This document shows, one piece after another, positions 8,223 through 16,605 of a DNA stretch of 64,000 bases. Position 1 is the first letter of the stretch; each line of letters starts with the position of its first letter. Made by a program: the position numbers and the translations under genes. Source of the DNA: an uncultured Blautia sp. (GTDB lineage: Bacteria > Bacillota > Clostridia > Lachnospirales > Lachnospiraceae); contig NZ_CANTKB010000001.1 in NCBI RefSeq assembly GCF_947654165.1, forward strand, positions 62,001 through 126,000, given 5' to 3'. The notes beneath the pieces are model-generated. The model saw only the letters and a program-made list of their open reading frames with translations. It had not been told where the DNA came from and ran no database searches.

Positions 8223-11200
8223 TCAATCCTGTTTCTTTTTTCTTGCTTTCATCCAGGCAGCCGCCCCAATCGCTCCAGCCAGGCCAAGCCCACAGGAAAT
8301 CATAAGCGCCGCAATCGGCGTGAGATCCCCTGTTTTCGGTGCGTCCACCGTGGTTGTCGGTGTTTCCGGCGTCTCCGATGTTTCTTCCGGCTCTGCTTCA
8401 TCCTTCATCACAACTTTCTGGATCTCCCCGGTGTCTTTCACTTCAAACGCCACATCTTCTGCGACCAGATAGCCTTCCGGTGCGGATTCTTCATGGAGTG
8501 TATACTTTCCAATCGGGAGCATCTCGATATAGTGCGGTTCCTCCGTGGAAGTCCAACTCTCCACGACCTCTCCATTCTCGTCCAGGATGGTCAGCTTCGC
8601 TCCCGGCAGCTCTTTCCCTGCAATATCTGTCTTAGAGATTTCCACCTTTGTCACATCGTCCTTCATTTCGATCTTCTGGACTTCGGCAGTGTCCTCCACC
8701 GTAAACCGGATACTCTCCGCAGTCACATACCCCGGAGCCGGAAGAACTTCTGTCATGGTATAGGTCTGGCCGACCACCAGTTCTTTTATGATATGTGGTT
8801 CTTTGCCGGATACCCATTCATCCACAACTTCTCCATTTTCATCTGTCACCGTCAGCTTTGCCCCCTCAACTTCCTTTCCATCTGTCAGAGATGTTTTCGT
8901 AAATTCAAAGACTGTCGGTTCATCTTCAAAGATGAATTCGTAAGAAACCGTCGCTTTTTCAGAAGATTCTGCTGCAAAGATAAACTCCTGCACCTCATCT
9001 GTCGTAGCAAATCCCGGAGCCGGAGAAGTCTCTTTCACCGTATAGGAAAATCCAATGGGCAGATCTGCCTCAAAGGTCAGCTTTCCATCCTCGCCGGTTG
9101 CCTTTTCCTCGATCACGGTTCCCGCTTCCAGGATCACATCCCCGTCTTTATTGGTAATGTCCTCTTTTGCGGAAAGGGCAAATACAGCGCCCTCCAGTAC
9201 CCGGTCAGTGTCCTTTTCTTTCTTCAAAACAGAGACTTCCGCCTTCTGACGGTTATTCTGCCAGTCTCCAGACCAGGTGACTTCCACCGTGTCCTGATCC
9301 ACATAGGACAGGTCAATCTCCCGGATTTCCCCGTCCAGCACATAGCCTTCCGCTGTCTCCTTTTCTTTCACATAGTATTTCCCAAGCGGAAGATCAGAGA
9401 GCTTCGCAATGCCTGTCTCATCTGTGGTAATCGTGGCAATCAGCTCGTCCTTTTTGTAATAGTCCGCACTTTCGCCGTCCGCCGCCCGGATATCCTCCAG
9501 GGCATACACCTCAAAGGTTACATCTTTCAGAGCGCCGGTAATATACTCAAAGAGGTGGCTGATCCAGCCGCCAATGGTATCGGCAAGCGTCACATTTTCC
9601 AGGAACTCGCCTTTCTTGTTAATGATCAGCGTTCCTGTCGGAACATCATCTTTCATTTCCACTTTCTGGATCTCCGCTGTATCCTTCACAGTGAAGGTCA
9701 CTTCTTCTGCTTTCAGATACCCGTAAGGAGCCAGTTCTTCCCGGAGTGTGTATGTCTCGCCTACGGTCAGCCGCTCAATCAGATGTTCTTCCCCTTTTAC
9801 AGAAGTCCAACTGTCTACGATATTCCCGTCTTTATCCAGGACTGTCAGTTTTGCGCCCTCCAGCTCCACGCCGGTTGTGAGATCCGTCTTTTTTACGGAT
9901 ATCTTTGTCGGTTCGTTTTCATATTCAGAGGATAATTCCACCACAGGGATCTCCTGCCCCTGGTACTCTGCAGTCACTTCTACCACTTTGTCGGAAGAAA
10001 CATACCCGTCCGGAGCCGCTTCTTCTTTGATATAGTAACGTCCAAAAGGCAAGTCATTCATAAATACGGCTTTTCCGTTTTCATCCGACAGCGCCTTGCC
10101 GATCAACGTATCGGCTTTCACAATTACTTCGCCGTGCGCCAGAATATCCTCTTTCGCATACAGTCCAAATACAGCGCCTTCCACTTCCGCCTGTGTCTCG
10201 GCGTCTTTCTTTACCACAGACACCTCCACTTTCTGACGGTCATTCTGGAACACTGCTTCCTGCTCGATCACTGGTGTCTCCTGATCCTTGTAAGTAAAAG
10301 TCACTGTCTGAGCTTCCTCATTCAGCACAAAGCCCTCCGGGGCGGTCACTTCCACGATCTTATAACTTCCAAGCGGAAGATTGGAAAGAAATGCCTCTCC
10401 GTTTTCATCCGTAGTCACCGTTCCCACCAGCTCTCCGGCAGCGTATTCTAAGATACGGTTCCCCTCTGCGTCTTTCTGGAAATCAGCGGTATAAATGTCC
10501 TCTGCAGCATAAACCTCAAAGACTGCGCCTGCCAGGTTCTCTGTCTGATAGACAAAATCCTTGCTGAAACCGTCCAGCACTTCGCCCTGCTTCACAATCT
10601 TTAACTGTCCTTTCACCGGATGATTCTCATAGACCACTTCAATAATCACATCCCCGGAAACACTGTCCACCTGGTAAGCGGTATCGGAATCCACGGCAAT
10701 CTCATAGTAATTCTCATTCAGCGTATATCCGTAAGGCGCTGTGACTTCCTCAATCCGGTAATGCCCGATTGGAAGATTCTGTGGCAGGATCAGATAGCCT
10801 TCCTCGTCCGTAAAGAAAGAGGTATGAACTTCCGTTGTCGGATAAGTTGTCACCTGCTCTACATATTTTTTATTATCAAGGTCATAGATCCGGAACTCTG
10901 TGTCTTTCTGAAGCACCGGCTTTTTCGTCTCGTCATCCTGCTTGATAATTTTCAGCTTCGCTTCAAATTCTTCGTCCAGAAGCACCCGCCATACCTGGGG
11001 CGTGTTTGGACTATGCTCTGAGATCCGCACGATAAAATCATCCACCGGCTTATAATTGTGGGGCGTGGTAGTCTCACGGACAAGGTATGCACCATAAGGA
11101 AGGGCAATACTGCAGGCATGGCCTTTCTCATCGGTAAACATCTCCGTCGCTCCATTCTCCCCGATCACCACCGGCTCTGCGGAATCAAAATCATAGCTGC

Positions 11201-14200
11201 CATCTTCTTTTACCGTCAGGTCTGAAAGAAGATAGGCCGTAAATCCGGCGCCGGAAAGCAGGTCAGCATCCGTCTCCCCGTTATTGGCCGCTTTGATGAT
11301 CTCAAAGGGCTGCTTCTTTACCTGTTCCAGTGATACGCACTCCCGTTTCACGGTAGCTGTCAGATCTCCTTCATAGCTGCACACCAGGTCATGTTCCTGT
11401 TCATCTGCCAGATACCCGGCAGGAGGTGTGATCTCTTTTACAAAATACTCCCCAAGATAAAGGTTCTCTACAGACGCTTCCCCGTTCGCATCTGTGGTCA
11501 GCGTTGCCACCCGTTCTCCAGCTTTATAGATCACGCCAGTTGCTCCGTCCGGATGGACAATATCCTCACGGGCATACAGGCCATACACCGCATTTTCCAG
11601 TGTGGCATCTCCCTGTGGAGCTGCCTGGTTCGTCTCTGCGTCTTTCTTCTGTAATTGGATCGTGGCGTTTACACGCTCATTGACAAAGGTATGGGTAAAT
11701 ATCACTTTCGCTTCGCTGTCATTGGTATAAGAGAACGTAAAGGAATATACATCCGCCTGATTTCTCACATAACCATCCGGAGCCTGGATTTCTTTCACAT
11801 CATAAGAAAATCCTATCGGCAGGTCTGCCGTAAATACGGCTTTTCCATCCTCTCCAGTCACCGCTTTCTCAATCAGCGTTCCCTTAGATACCACAACACT
11901 TCCATCTGCATTTTTAATATCGCTTCCTGCATACAGTCCAAACACGCCGCCATCCAGGGGATTTAAGGTGTCCTTGTCCTTTTTCAGCACGGAAACTTCC
12001 GCTTTCTGCCGGTCATTGACAAAGGTACTCTCGCTGAATACCGTCTCCACGTTCTGTCCGGCATAGGACAGCGTGACGGTCTTTTCCTCCCCGGCGTTAT
12101 AAAAATTCTCCGGAGCCTGCACTTCTTTGATCGTGTAAGTTCCAAGATGGAGATTTTTCAGCACGGTGGCTCCATTGGAATCTGTGGTCAGGTTTGCCTT
12201 TACCAGATCCCCTTTACTGTAGACTTTTGCACCGTAAGCCGTTACAATATCGGCTCCCGCATAGACGTTATAAACAGCGCCCTCCTGCCTGCGGCTCTCA
12301 TAACGGAAGGTTACACCCTCTTCCGTTACATCTGCTCCGGCCAGAACCTGTCCTTCCTTGTAAACGGTCAGTTCGCCAAGCTGTTCCTGATCCGGCACCG
12401 TAACAGAAGTAGTCTGGTTCGCTACCAGATTCACGTTATACGAAGAAGTATTCAGGCGGTATCCGGTAGGAGCCGTGATCTCTTTTAAGTACACGGTATC
12501 CTGAGTTTTGATGATCTCCGCCACAGAGGAACCGTTTTTATCCGTTGCCGGCATCTGCGTGATCAGCTTTGTGCAGTCCTTATCGCTGTAAATGCCAAAC
12601 ACAGCCCCGGCAAGCTTTGCGTCCGAGTGGTTGGAGTCCACCTTAATAACTTCCACCTTTGCAAGCTCCAGCCACTTTACAGAAAAGCTCACATACTTTT
12701 CATCTTCCACGCCCTCGCCAAATACAAGGGCAAGATCCTGGTTATCGCTTCCCGTGGTGATCTTATAGGCAGAATAATCCTTTGTGATACTGCCCTGCAT
12801 CTTTGCTGACCAGGAACCGGACACATCTTTTGTCTGTGTCAGTGGGGCGGTCAGGTAAAACCGTGTTCCGCCGGAAATGGTCACGGCTGCTCCGGCAGCG
12901 CTCACTCTTCCCGTACTGACGTTATGGAGCTTTACCCCGTCCGGAAGATTCAGTGTGATCGTCTGCTGGCTTGCCGCATGGAATGTGATCTCTTCTGTCC
13001 GCTGCTGCTCCCCATCCACATAGGCGGTCACATCAGCATTGGAAAAAGACATTTCCACATCCGGAATATCCGGCTGACCGACTGCGTAATTATAAAGTTC
13101 CTTTGCCAGAGCTTCCCCGGTACTGTTTGTACCATAGAACGCATCACTGCTCCCATTGGCGTAGGAAGCGGCAAGGTGCGTCACGATAAACCGTTTCCCC
13201 GCAGAAAAATCCGTATGGTAGTTTGCAAAGAAATATGCTGATTCGGACGCCTCTGTTCCGTAATAGCATACCTTTGCCAGTTCCCGGTTTCCTTCCAGTT
13301 TGGTGATCTGATAAGTTCCGCTACCCGGCCCAGGTTTTGAGGGCTGGATACAATACGCAGTAGCCGTCACATTTCCAAAGGACACGGTAAACGGAGCTGT
13401 CACATAAGAGCCAAGACCGTAATCCGCATAATAGTAATAACTGCCCTGGGTAATGGTAACGGACTGTGACGCTCTGGCTGCCCGTGCCGCAGGAGCCTGC
13501 GCCGTAAAGCTAATACTCTCACCGCTTTCTAATCCCTGGACGTCAATGCCCTGATCCTCCGCCTGCAGAAGCACTTCCCCAAGCGTCAGGCCGCTTTCCT
13601 CATCCACGGTCTTTTGTCCTTCTGTTTCTTCTAACGCCGCATCCAGATCCTCCTCCGACAATATTTCTGTCTCCTCCGGCAGTTCTGTCACTGTCTCTGT
13701 GTCAGTTTCCGTAGCTGCCTCTGTTTCTGTCTGCGGCTGTGGTTCTGAATCTTCATCCTCGCTTTCCGTACTTTCCTCACCGGTTCCTCCGCCGTCAGAA
13801 TGGCTCTCCGACTGTTTCTCTGTCACCGGCTCTTTCACGATAATATTCCTGCAGACATGATAAGACGGATGGCCGCTTAATGGCTCCACAAAGTACACTG
13901 CCCTGTAAGTGTCCGCATGGTTCCCGTCAAAATCCTGCCCGGCTTCGTTCTTTGCTTCATGGAATGTCACCCGGACTTTTTCATCATGGATCTCCAGACC
14001 GGAAAAATCCGATTTCACATCAAAACTGCTCCCTGCTTCCACTTCATAATCTTCTGCAGTCACCACTTCTTCCGCATCCAGAAGCTCCCGCACGGTCTGC
14101 AGCGCCGGATACTGTACTTCATAGCCTGCCGGCTCCGGCTCTGCGGCATAAGTAACCATAGGCTGGATCACAGAAGTCAGGATCGTCAATAATGAGAGTA

Positions 14201-14234
14201 ACCCGGAAAGCAGTCGTTTTCCTTTCCCTTTCAT
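8223..14234 (-). CDS. Giant sortase-anchored adhesin with thioester-type domain and about 13 Cna-B/SpaA modules
   Basis: The 2003-residue protein has a signal peptide (residues 1-31), a Glu/Thr-rich stalk (about 130-210) and a thioester-type adhesin domain with TAYCIQPSKPG near residue 290. A long array of Cna-B/SpaA folds follows, recognised by about 13 closing motifs of the form E-x2-AP-x-GY/F. Lys and Asn/Glu placements suggest self-forming isopeptide bonds. The C-terminus has a variant sortase motif APKTGD (residue 1965), a membrane helix and KARKKKQD. Surface proteins of this type on Gram-positive ICEs may aid mating contact or host attachment; which applies here is unknown. Translation starts at an ATG with AGAGAGG upstream. 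Confidence 0.9.
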   Translation of the reverse strand: MKGKGKRLLSGLLSLLTILTSVIQPMVTYAAEPEPAGYEVQYPALQTVRELLDAEEVVTAEDYEVEAGSSFDVKSDFSGLEIHDEKVRVTFHEAKNEAGQDFDGNHADTYRAVYFVEPLSGHPSYHVCRNIIVKEPVTEKQSESHSDGGGTGEESTESEDEDSEPQPQTETEAATETDTETVTELPEETEILSEEDLDAALEETEGQKTVDEESGLTLGEVLLQAEDQGIDVQGLESGESISFTAQAPAARAARASQSVTITQGSYYYYADYGLGSYVTAPFTVSFGNVTATAYCIQPSKPGPGSGTYQITKLEGNRELAKVCYYGTEASESAYFFANYHTDFSAGKRFIVTHLAASYANGSSDAFYGTNSTGEALAKELYNYAVGQPDIPDVEMSFSNADVTAYVDGEQQRTEEITFHAASQQTITLNLPDGVKLHNVSTGRVSAAGAAVTISGGTRFYLTAPLTQTKDVSGSWSAKMQGSITKDYSAYKITTGSDNQDLALVFGEGVEDEKYVSFSVKWLELAKVEVIKVDSNHSDAKLAGAVFGIYSDKDCTKLITQMPATDKNGSSVAEIIKTQDTVYLKEITAPTGYRLNTSSYNVNLVANQTTSVTVPDQEQLGELTVYKEGQVLAGADVTEEGVTFRYESRRQEGAVYNVYAGADIVTAYGAKVYSKGDLVKANLTTDSNGATVLKNLHLGTYTIKEVQAPENFYNAGEEKTVTLSYAGQNVETVFSESTFVNDRQKAEVSVLKKDKDTLNPLDGGVFGLYAGSDIKNADGSVVVSKGTLIEKAVTGEDGKAVFTADLPIGFSYDVKEIQAPDGYVRNQADVYSFTFSYTNDSEAKVIFTHTFVNERVNATIQLQKKDAETNQAAPQGDATLENAVYGLYAREDIVHPDGATGVIYKAGERVATLTTDANGEASVENLYLGEYFVKEITPPAGYLADEQEHDLVCSYEGDLTATVKRECVSLEQVKKQPFEIIKAANNGETDADLLSGAGFTAYLLSDLTVKEDGSYDFDSAEPVVIGENGATEMFTDEKGHACSIALPYGAYLVRETTTPHNYKPVDDFIVRISEHSPNTPQVWRVLLDEEFEAKLKIIKQDDETKKPVLQKDTEFRIYDLDNKKYVEQVTTYPTTEVHTSFFTDEEGYLILPQNLPIGHYRIEEVTAPYGYTLNENYYEIAVDSDTAYQVDSVSGDVIIEVVYENHPVKGQLKIVKQGEVLDGFSKDFVYQTENLAGAVFEVYAAEDIYTADFQKDAEGNRILEYAAGELVGTVTTDENGEAFLSNLPLGSYKIVEVTAPEGFVLNEEAQTVTFTYKDQETPVIEQEAVFQNDRQKVEVSVVKKDAETQAEVEGAVFGLYAKEDILAHGEVIVKADTLIGKALSDENGKAVFMNDLPFGRYYIKEEAAPDGYVSSDKVVEVTAEYQGQEIPVVELSSEYENEPTKISVKKTDLTTGVELEGAKLTVLDKDGNIVDSWTSVKGEEHLIERLTVGETYTLREELAPYGYLKAEEVTFTVKDTAEIQKVEMKDDVPTGTLIINKKGEFLENVTLADTIGGWISHLFEYITGALKDVTFEVYALEDIRAADGESADYYKKDELIATITTDETGIAKLSDLPLGKYYVKEKETAEGYVLDGEIREIDLSYVDQDTVEVTWSGDWQNNRQKAEVSVLKKEKDTDRVLEGAVFALSAKEDITNKDGDVILEAGTVIEEKATGEDGKLTFEADLPIGFSYTVKETSPAPGFATTDEVQEFIFAAESSEKATVSYEFIFEDEPTVFEFTKTSLTDGKEVEGAKLTVTDENGEVVDEWVSGKEPHIIKELVVGQTYTMTEVLPAPGYVTAESIRFTVEDTAEVQKIEMKDDVTKVEISKTDIAGKELPGAKLTILDENGEVVESWTSTEEPHYIEMLPIGKYTLHEESAPEGYLVAEDVAFEVKDTGEIQKVVMKDEAEPEETSETPETPTTTVDAPKTGDLTPIAALMISCGLGLAGAIGAAAWMKARKKKQD

Positions 14235-14237
14235 CGA

Positions 14238-14279
14238 CTAAACCTCTCTTTCTTCATTGCACTGTCTATAAAGTTCCAT
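14238..14279 (-). CDS. Possible 13-residue leader peptide before the adhesin
   Basis: A short ORF, MELYRQCNEEREV, starts at 14279 after an AGGT motif and stops three bases before the adhesin start codon. Its 3' end contains the adhesin's Shine-Dalgarno. It could couple translation to the adhesin. A longer frame through the same codons exists upstream but lacks a good start. Evidence is limited to spacing and the ribosome site. Confidence 0.3.
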   Translation of the reverse strand: MELYRQCNEEREV

Positions 14280-14327
14280 ATATTTTACCTGTTCATGGCT
14301 CCTGCCCTCCTTTCCCGGAATTGCGCT

Positions 14328-14411
14328 GATAACAGCACATGAATACGGAGAAGCCCAAAAAGACTTCCCCGCATGGTATCTGCTGTTATCCAGCCTGCCC
14401 CTGGCAGGCTG
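14328..14411 (-). promoter_or_regulatory. Nested hairpins in the adhesin leader
   Basis: Two abutting inverted repeats are visible. The outer stem GATAACAGCA (14328-14337) pairs with TGCTGTTATC (14381-14390) and encloses a second 10-bp stem built from GAAG/CTTC-type arms. Immediately next to it CAGCCTGCC pairs with GGCAGGCTG (14391-14411). No U-run follows on the minus strand. An untranslated structured leader controlling the adhesin is likely, though its ligand or partner is unknown. Confidence 0.6.
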
Positions 14412-14654
14412 AAAACTTATTTTGAGCGTTATGCCTGTTCTCTTTCCAGACCCGTTCCTGCTCCGGCTCACTTTCCGCAGCGTTCTCTCCGGCAGGGTAC
14501 GCAAAAAACACACTCGCATACCGGATATCTATCTGGACAGGCAATGAAGTTTTCAAGGTTCAGCGAAAGGGGAACTATAAGAAAGTGTCTTAGAACTTAG
14601 CCCTCTCACTAATGTCAGGTTTCAGAGGGCGAAATATAGGGTGATGGAAAAATC

Positions 14655-14684
14655 TTTAGAATTTTTTTAAAGAAGTGTTATAAT
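14655..14684 (+). promoter_or_regulatory. Promoter for the 14742 gene
   Basis: A perfect -10 TATAAT lies at 14679-14684 with a weak -35 TTTAGA at 14655-14660 (18-bp spacing), in an AT-rich stretch about 55 bp before the start codon. Confidence 0.5.
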
Positions 14685-14741
14685 CAAGTTAGTGATTTTT
14701 CAATTTTTCTTTTTTCTATAAATCCAATGGAGGATATCATA

Positions 14742-15287
14742 ATGACCTGGAGTAAAGAAGGGATTCCACATAAAGGATGGGATTGTATTGACGTTGTGGA
14801 TTTAGCAGAAAATATAGACAGAACATCAGATATTCCATATGAACAGTGCGAAATGTGTGGTAATGAGCGAATCCGATTCGTCCATATCATGCGGCATCCG
14901 CAATATCCGCATGAACTGCGTGTTGGGTGCGTTTGTGCTGAGAAGATGTCCGGAGACTATGTAAATCCACGAAAAGCTGAGGACACTTTGAGAAAACGAG
15001 CCTCACGGAGAAAAAATTTTAATAATACGGAATGGCGGTTTAATCCGGAAAAACAGACATACAGTAAAAAATATAAAGGCGAATACATTACTATAAAAAG
15101 AAGCCGTTATGGAAATTTTGGCATCTTTTTCGCCAATAAAATTTTTTGGAATTATAATGGGAGAAAATTTAATTCTTTTGATAGTGCTGAACAGGCAGCT
15201 TTTGAAATATTTGAAGAATTTCACACCACCCAGGCAGATCGAGAACGTCAATATTGGCTTTCTCATAGGAATGATTATGGGGAATAA
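14742..15287 (+). CDS. Unknown protein with cysteine pair motifs (181 aa)
   Basis: This is one of the few plus-strand genes in the element. The ATG at 14742 has GGAGG eight bases upstream; an earlier in-frame ATG at 14727 would place that site inside the coding sequence. The N-terminal half has CEMCGNERIRFVHIM and VGCVCAEKM, which suggests a zinc-ribbon, followed by an aromatic-rich C-terminal half. I recognise no named family. It is more AT-rich than the flanking transfer genes, which suggests separate acquisition. Confidence 0.75.
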   Translation: MTWSKEGIPHKGWDCIDVVDLAENIDRTSDIPYEQCEMCGNERIRFVHIMRHPQYPHELRVGCVCAEKMSGDYVNPRKAEDTLRKRASRRKNFNNTEWRFNPEKQTYSKKYKGEYITIKRSRYGNFGIFFANKIFWNYNGRKFNSFDSAEQAAFEIFEEFHTTQADRERQYWLSHRNDYGE

Positions 15288-15480
15288 CAATAAAACCTGC
15301 CCTCACTGCGGCAGGAAAATGAAACAGCAGTTTATCGGTTTACAGCACTGCAAATGCGGTATGAGTTGGAAAAAAGATCTGGGATTTTTTGAGCGTACAC
15401 CGGATATGGTATTCTGTCTCCAGAGAAAAGTAGTCAACGGAAAAGTAAAACAGTGTCCGGTAATCCGTTTTAAGGAATGA
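15277..15480 (+). CDS. Small zinc-ribbon protein (67 aa)
   Basis: The start ATG at 15277 has AGGA upstream and overlaps the end of the preceding gene, so the two form a coupled pair. The sequence holds CPHCGRKM and LQHCKCG, a likely four-cysteine zinc ribbon, followed by SWKKDLGFF and a C-terminal CPVIRFKE. The function is unknown. The partner gene also has cysteine pairs, so the two may work together on nucleic acid. Confidence 0.65.
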   Translation: MGNNNKTCPHCGRKMKQQFIGLQHCKCGMSWKKDLGFFERTPDMVFCLQRKVVNGKVKQCPVIRFKE

Positions 15481-15508
15481 CGCCGGGCATTTTCGTATGG
15501 AAACAGCC

Positions 15509-15533
15509 ACTTTGCGACACGGTGGCGTAAAGT
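15509..15533. repeat. 25-bp palindrome, copy 4
   Basis: ACTTTGCG and CGTAAAGT outer arms with inner CACGGTG. It lies between two convergent genes, 29 bp after the stop at 15480. Confidence 0.8.
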
Positions 15534-15551
15534 GGCTTTGTTTCTGAGCCA

Positions 15552-15594
15552 AAAAAAAAGACACTGTTTGTCTAACGATACAATGTCTTTTTTC
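15552..15594. terminator. Bidirectional terminator between convergent genes
   Basis: An A-run and GACA arm pair with a TGTC arm and T-run, with an inner TTGT/ACAA stem. It can act for the plus-strand pair ending at 15480 and for the minus-strand gene ending at 15661. Confidence 0.6.
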
Positions 15595-15660
15595 CGCTTT
15601 TCTTTACAGTTACAAATGGATGCTATTCCAAGTAAATTCTGCTCATTTTCTACGGTATAT

Positions 15661-15978
15661 TTATTTTTTTATCTCGTTATTTTTATATACATACAGAGGT
15701 ATCTCGGCTTCTGAAGCGACCCGTTTCAGCCGTTCCATTCCTTTCTCGTTGCTTCCTTCTCGTTCTAAAAGTGTAACGTCTGCAACTTTCTTATCTTTAA
15801 CATCAACAATCATTTTTTCAAATTGCACATTTTTCTCTTCTTGCGCACTATTATCAAAATGATCTTCTATAATACAAAAATCTGATTCTCTTATCAATTT
15901 CTTCTGTTTTTCTTCGTTCATAATCTGCGATTTATTCGCAGCCCTGCGGTATACTGCAACCTTCCTTTTTTCTGACAT
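15661..15978 (-). CDS. Serine-recombinase-like N-terminal domain, catalytic residue apparently lost
   Basis: The start at 15978 follows AGGAG. The 105-residue product begins KRKVAVYRRAANKSQ, where active resolvases have a VAIYxRVS-type motif with the nucleophilic Ser. The later pattern also matches a resolvase catalytic fold: an FCIIEDHFDNSA stretch, FEKMIVDVKDKKVADV, then LKRVASEAEIPLYVY. No DNA-binding domain follows. It may be an inactive derivative that regulates recombination, or an unrelated small protein with the same fold. The assignment is by pattern only. Confidence 0.55.
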   Translation of the reverse strand: MSEKRKVAVYRRAANKSQIMNEEKQKKLIRESDFCIIEDHFDNSAQEEKNVQFEKMIVDVKDKKVADVTLLEREGSNEKGMERLKRVASEAEIPLYVYKNNEIKK

Positions 15979-16029
15979 AATTCTTTCTCCTCGTCTGATA
16001 TACTCTACCTTTCTAATAGTGTACATGCC

Positions 16030-16068
16030 CGTAGATATTTCTACGTCAATTACAGTATATAATATACT
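16030..16068 (-). promoter_or_regulatory. Operator-like palindromes before the recombinase-like gene
   Basis: A 16-bp hairpin sequence (CGTAGA-TATT-TCTACG, 16030-16045) and a 15-bp palindrome (AGTATAT-A-ATATACT, 16054-16068) flank a TTGACG hexamer, 50-90 bp upstream of the start at 15978. They are good candidates for regulator binding at this gene's promoter. Confidence 0.45.
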
Positions 16069-16158
16069 TTGCAAAAAAATCCATAAAGAAATCAAAATTT
16101 TCGCTTCAAAAAGTTTCCCGATTGACAAAATCAACATGCAAATTCTGCTTTTAGTATA

Positions 16159-16605
16159 TTAGAAGCAGCCGCCCACGATCCCCATCTTTTTCAACTTTTG
16201 ATTCAATTCTTTCAGAATCCTCTTTCTCCGGTTGGCAATCGTTTTCCTGCTGCACCCGCAGATCTGTGCCGCTTCCTTTACGGTAACTTCCTCGAAAAAC
16301 AGAAGATACAAAAGATAGGCGTCCGCTTCTGCCAGTTCCTCCATCACTGAATGAAGTTTTTCCACACATATTTCCCGGATTACAGTATCCTCTACATCAT
16401 CTGCAGCGCCAAGGGGAATCGTTCCCTGTTCTGTCAGCCTATCAAAGCTCGACACCTGATATTTCCGCTCTTTTTCCCTCTGGTAGCGTTCCCGCCGCCT
16501 GGATTGATACCACTCCAGATAGATTTCCCTGGTTACTTCCACAACTGCCCCGTCCCCAGTACGAAGTACATAGCATTTCCGTTCTTTTGGACGTTTCCCT
16601 CTCAT
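16159..16605 (-). CDS. Sigma-70 region 4-like regulator (second of tandem pair)
   Basis: The start at 16605 has a GGAGGTG site and overlaps the upstream stop as ATGA. The 148-residue product is basic at its N-terminus. It ends in a helix-turn-helix (DAYLLYLLFFEEVTVKEAAQICGCSRKTIANRRKRILKEL) like region 4 of sigma factors or the HTH of CTn-encoded sigma-like proteins. No region 2 is visible, so it is unlikely to be a complete sigma factor by itself. It may pair with its neighbour. Confidence 0.7.
   Translation of the reverse strand: MRGKRPKERKCYVLRTGDGAVVEVTREIYLEWYQSRRRERYQREKERKYQVSSFDRLTEQGTIPLGAADDVEDTVIREICVEKLHSVMEELAEADAYLLYLLFFEEVTVKEAAQICGCSRKTIANRRKRILKELNQKLKKMGIVGGCF

Larger units (their letters stand above)
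14280..14741. other. 462-bp gap upstream of the adhesin gene
   Basis: No convincing protein gene is present between the adhesin leader and the plus-strand gene at 14742. The stretch contains the nested hairpins at 14328-14411 and a plus-strand promoter at 14655-14684. The longer open frames here lack start signals and family resemblance. It probably serves as a divergent regulatory region. Confidence 0.6.

Noticed and set aside
7686..9935. Open frame of 749 codons on the plus strand
   Set aside because: It lies opposite the Cna-B repeats of the adhesin and shows only reverse-complement composition (Cys/His/Phe/Arg-rich). No ribosome site or family resemblance supports it.
8223..14234. Adhesin repeats as a CRISPR array or DNA tandem repeat
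   Set aside because: The repeats are protein modules of about 85-110 residues with strong divergence at DNA level and no uniform spacers.
14280..14519. Minus-strand frame before the adhesin as a 93-residue gene
   Set aside because: It spans the palindromic leader and has no Shine-Dalgarno. Only the last 13 codons have plausible start signals.
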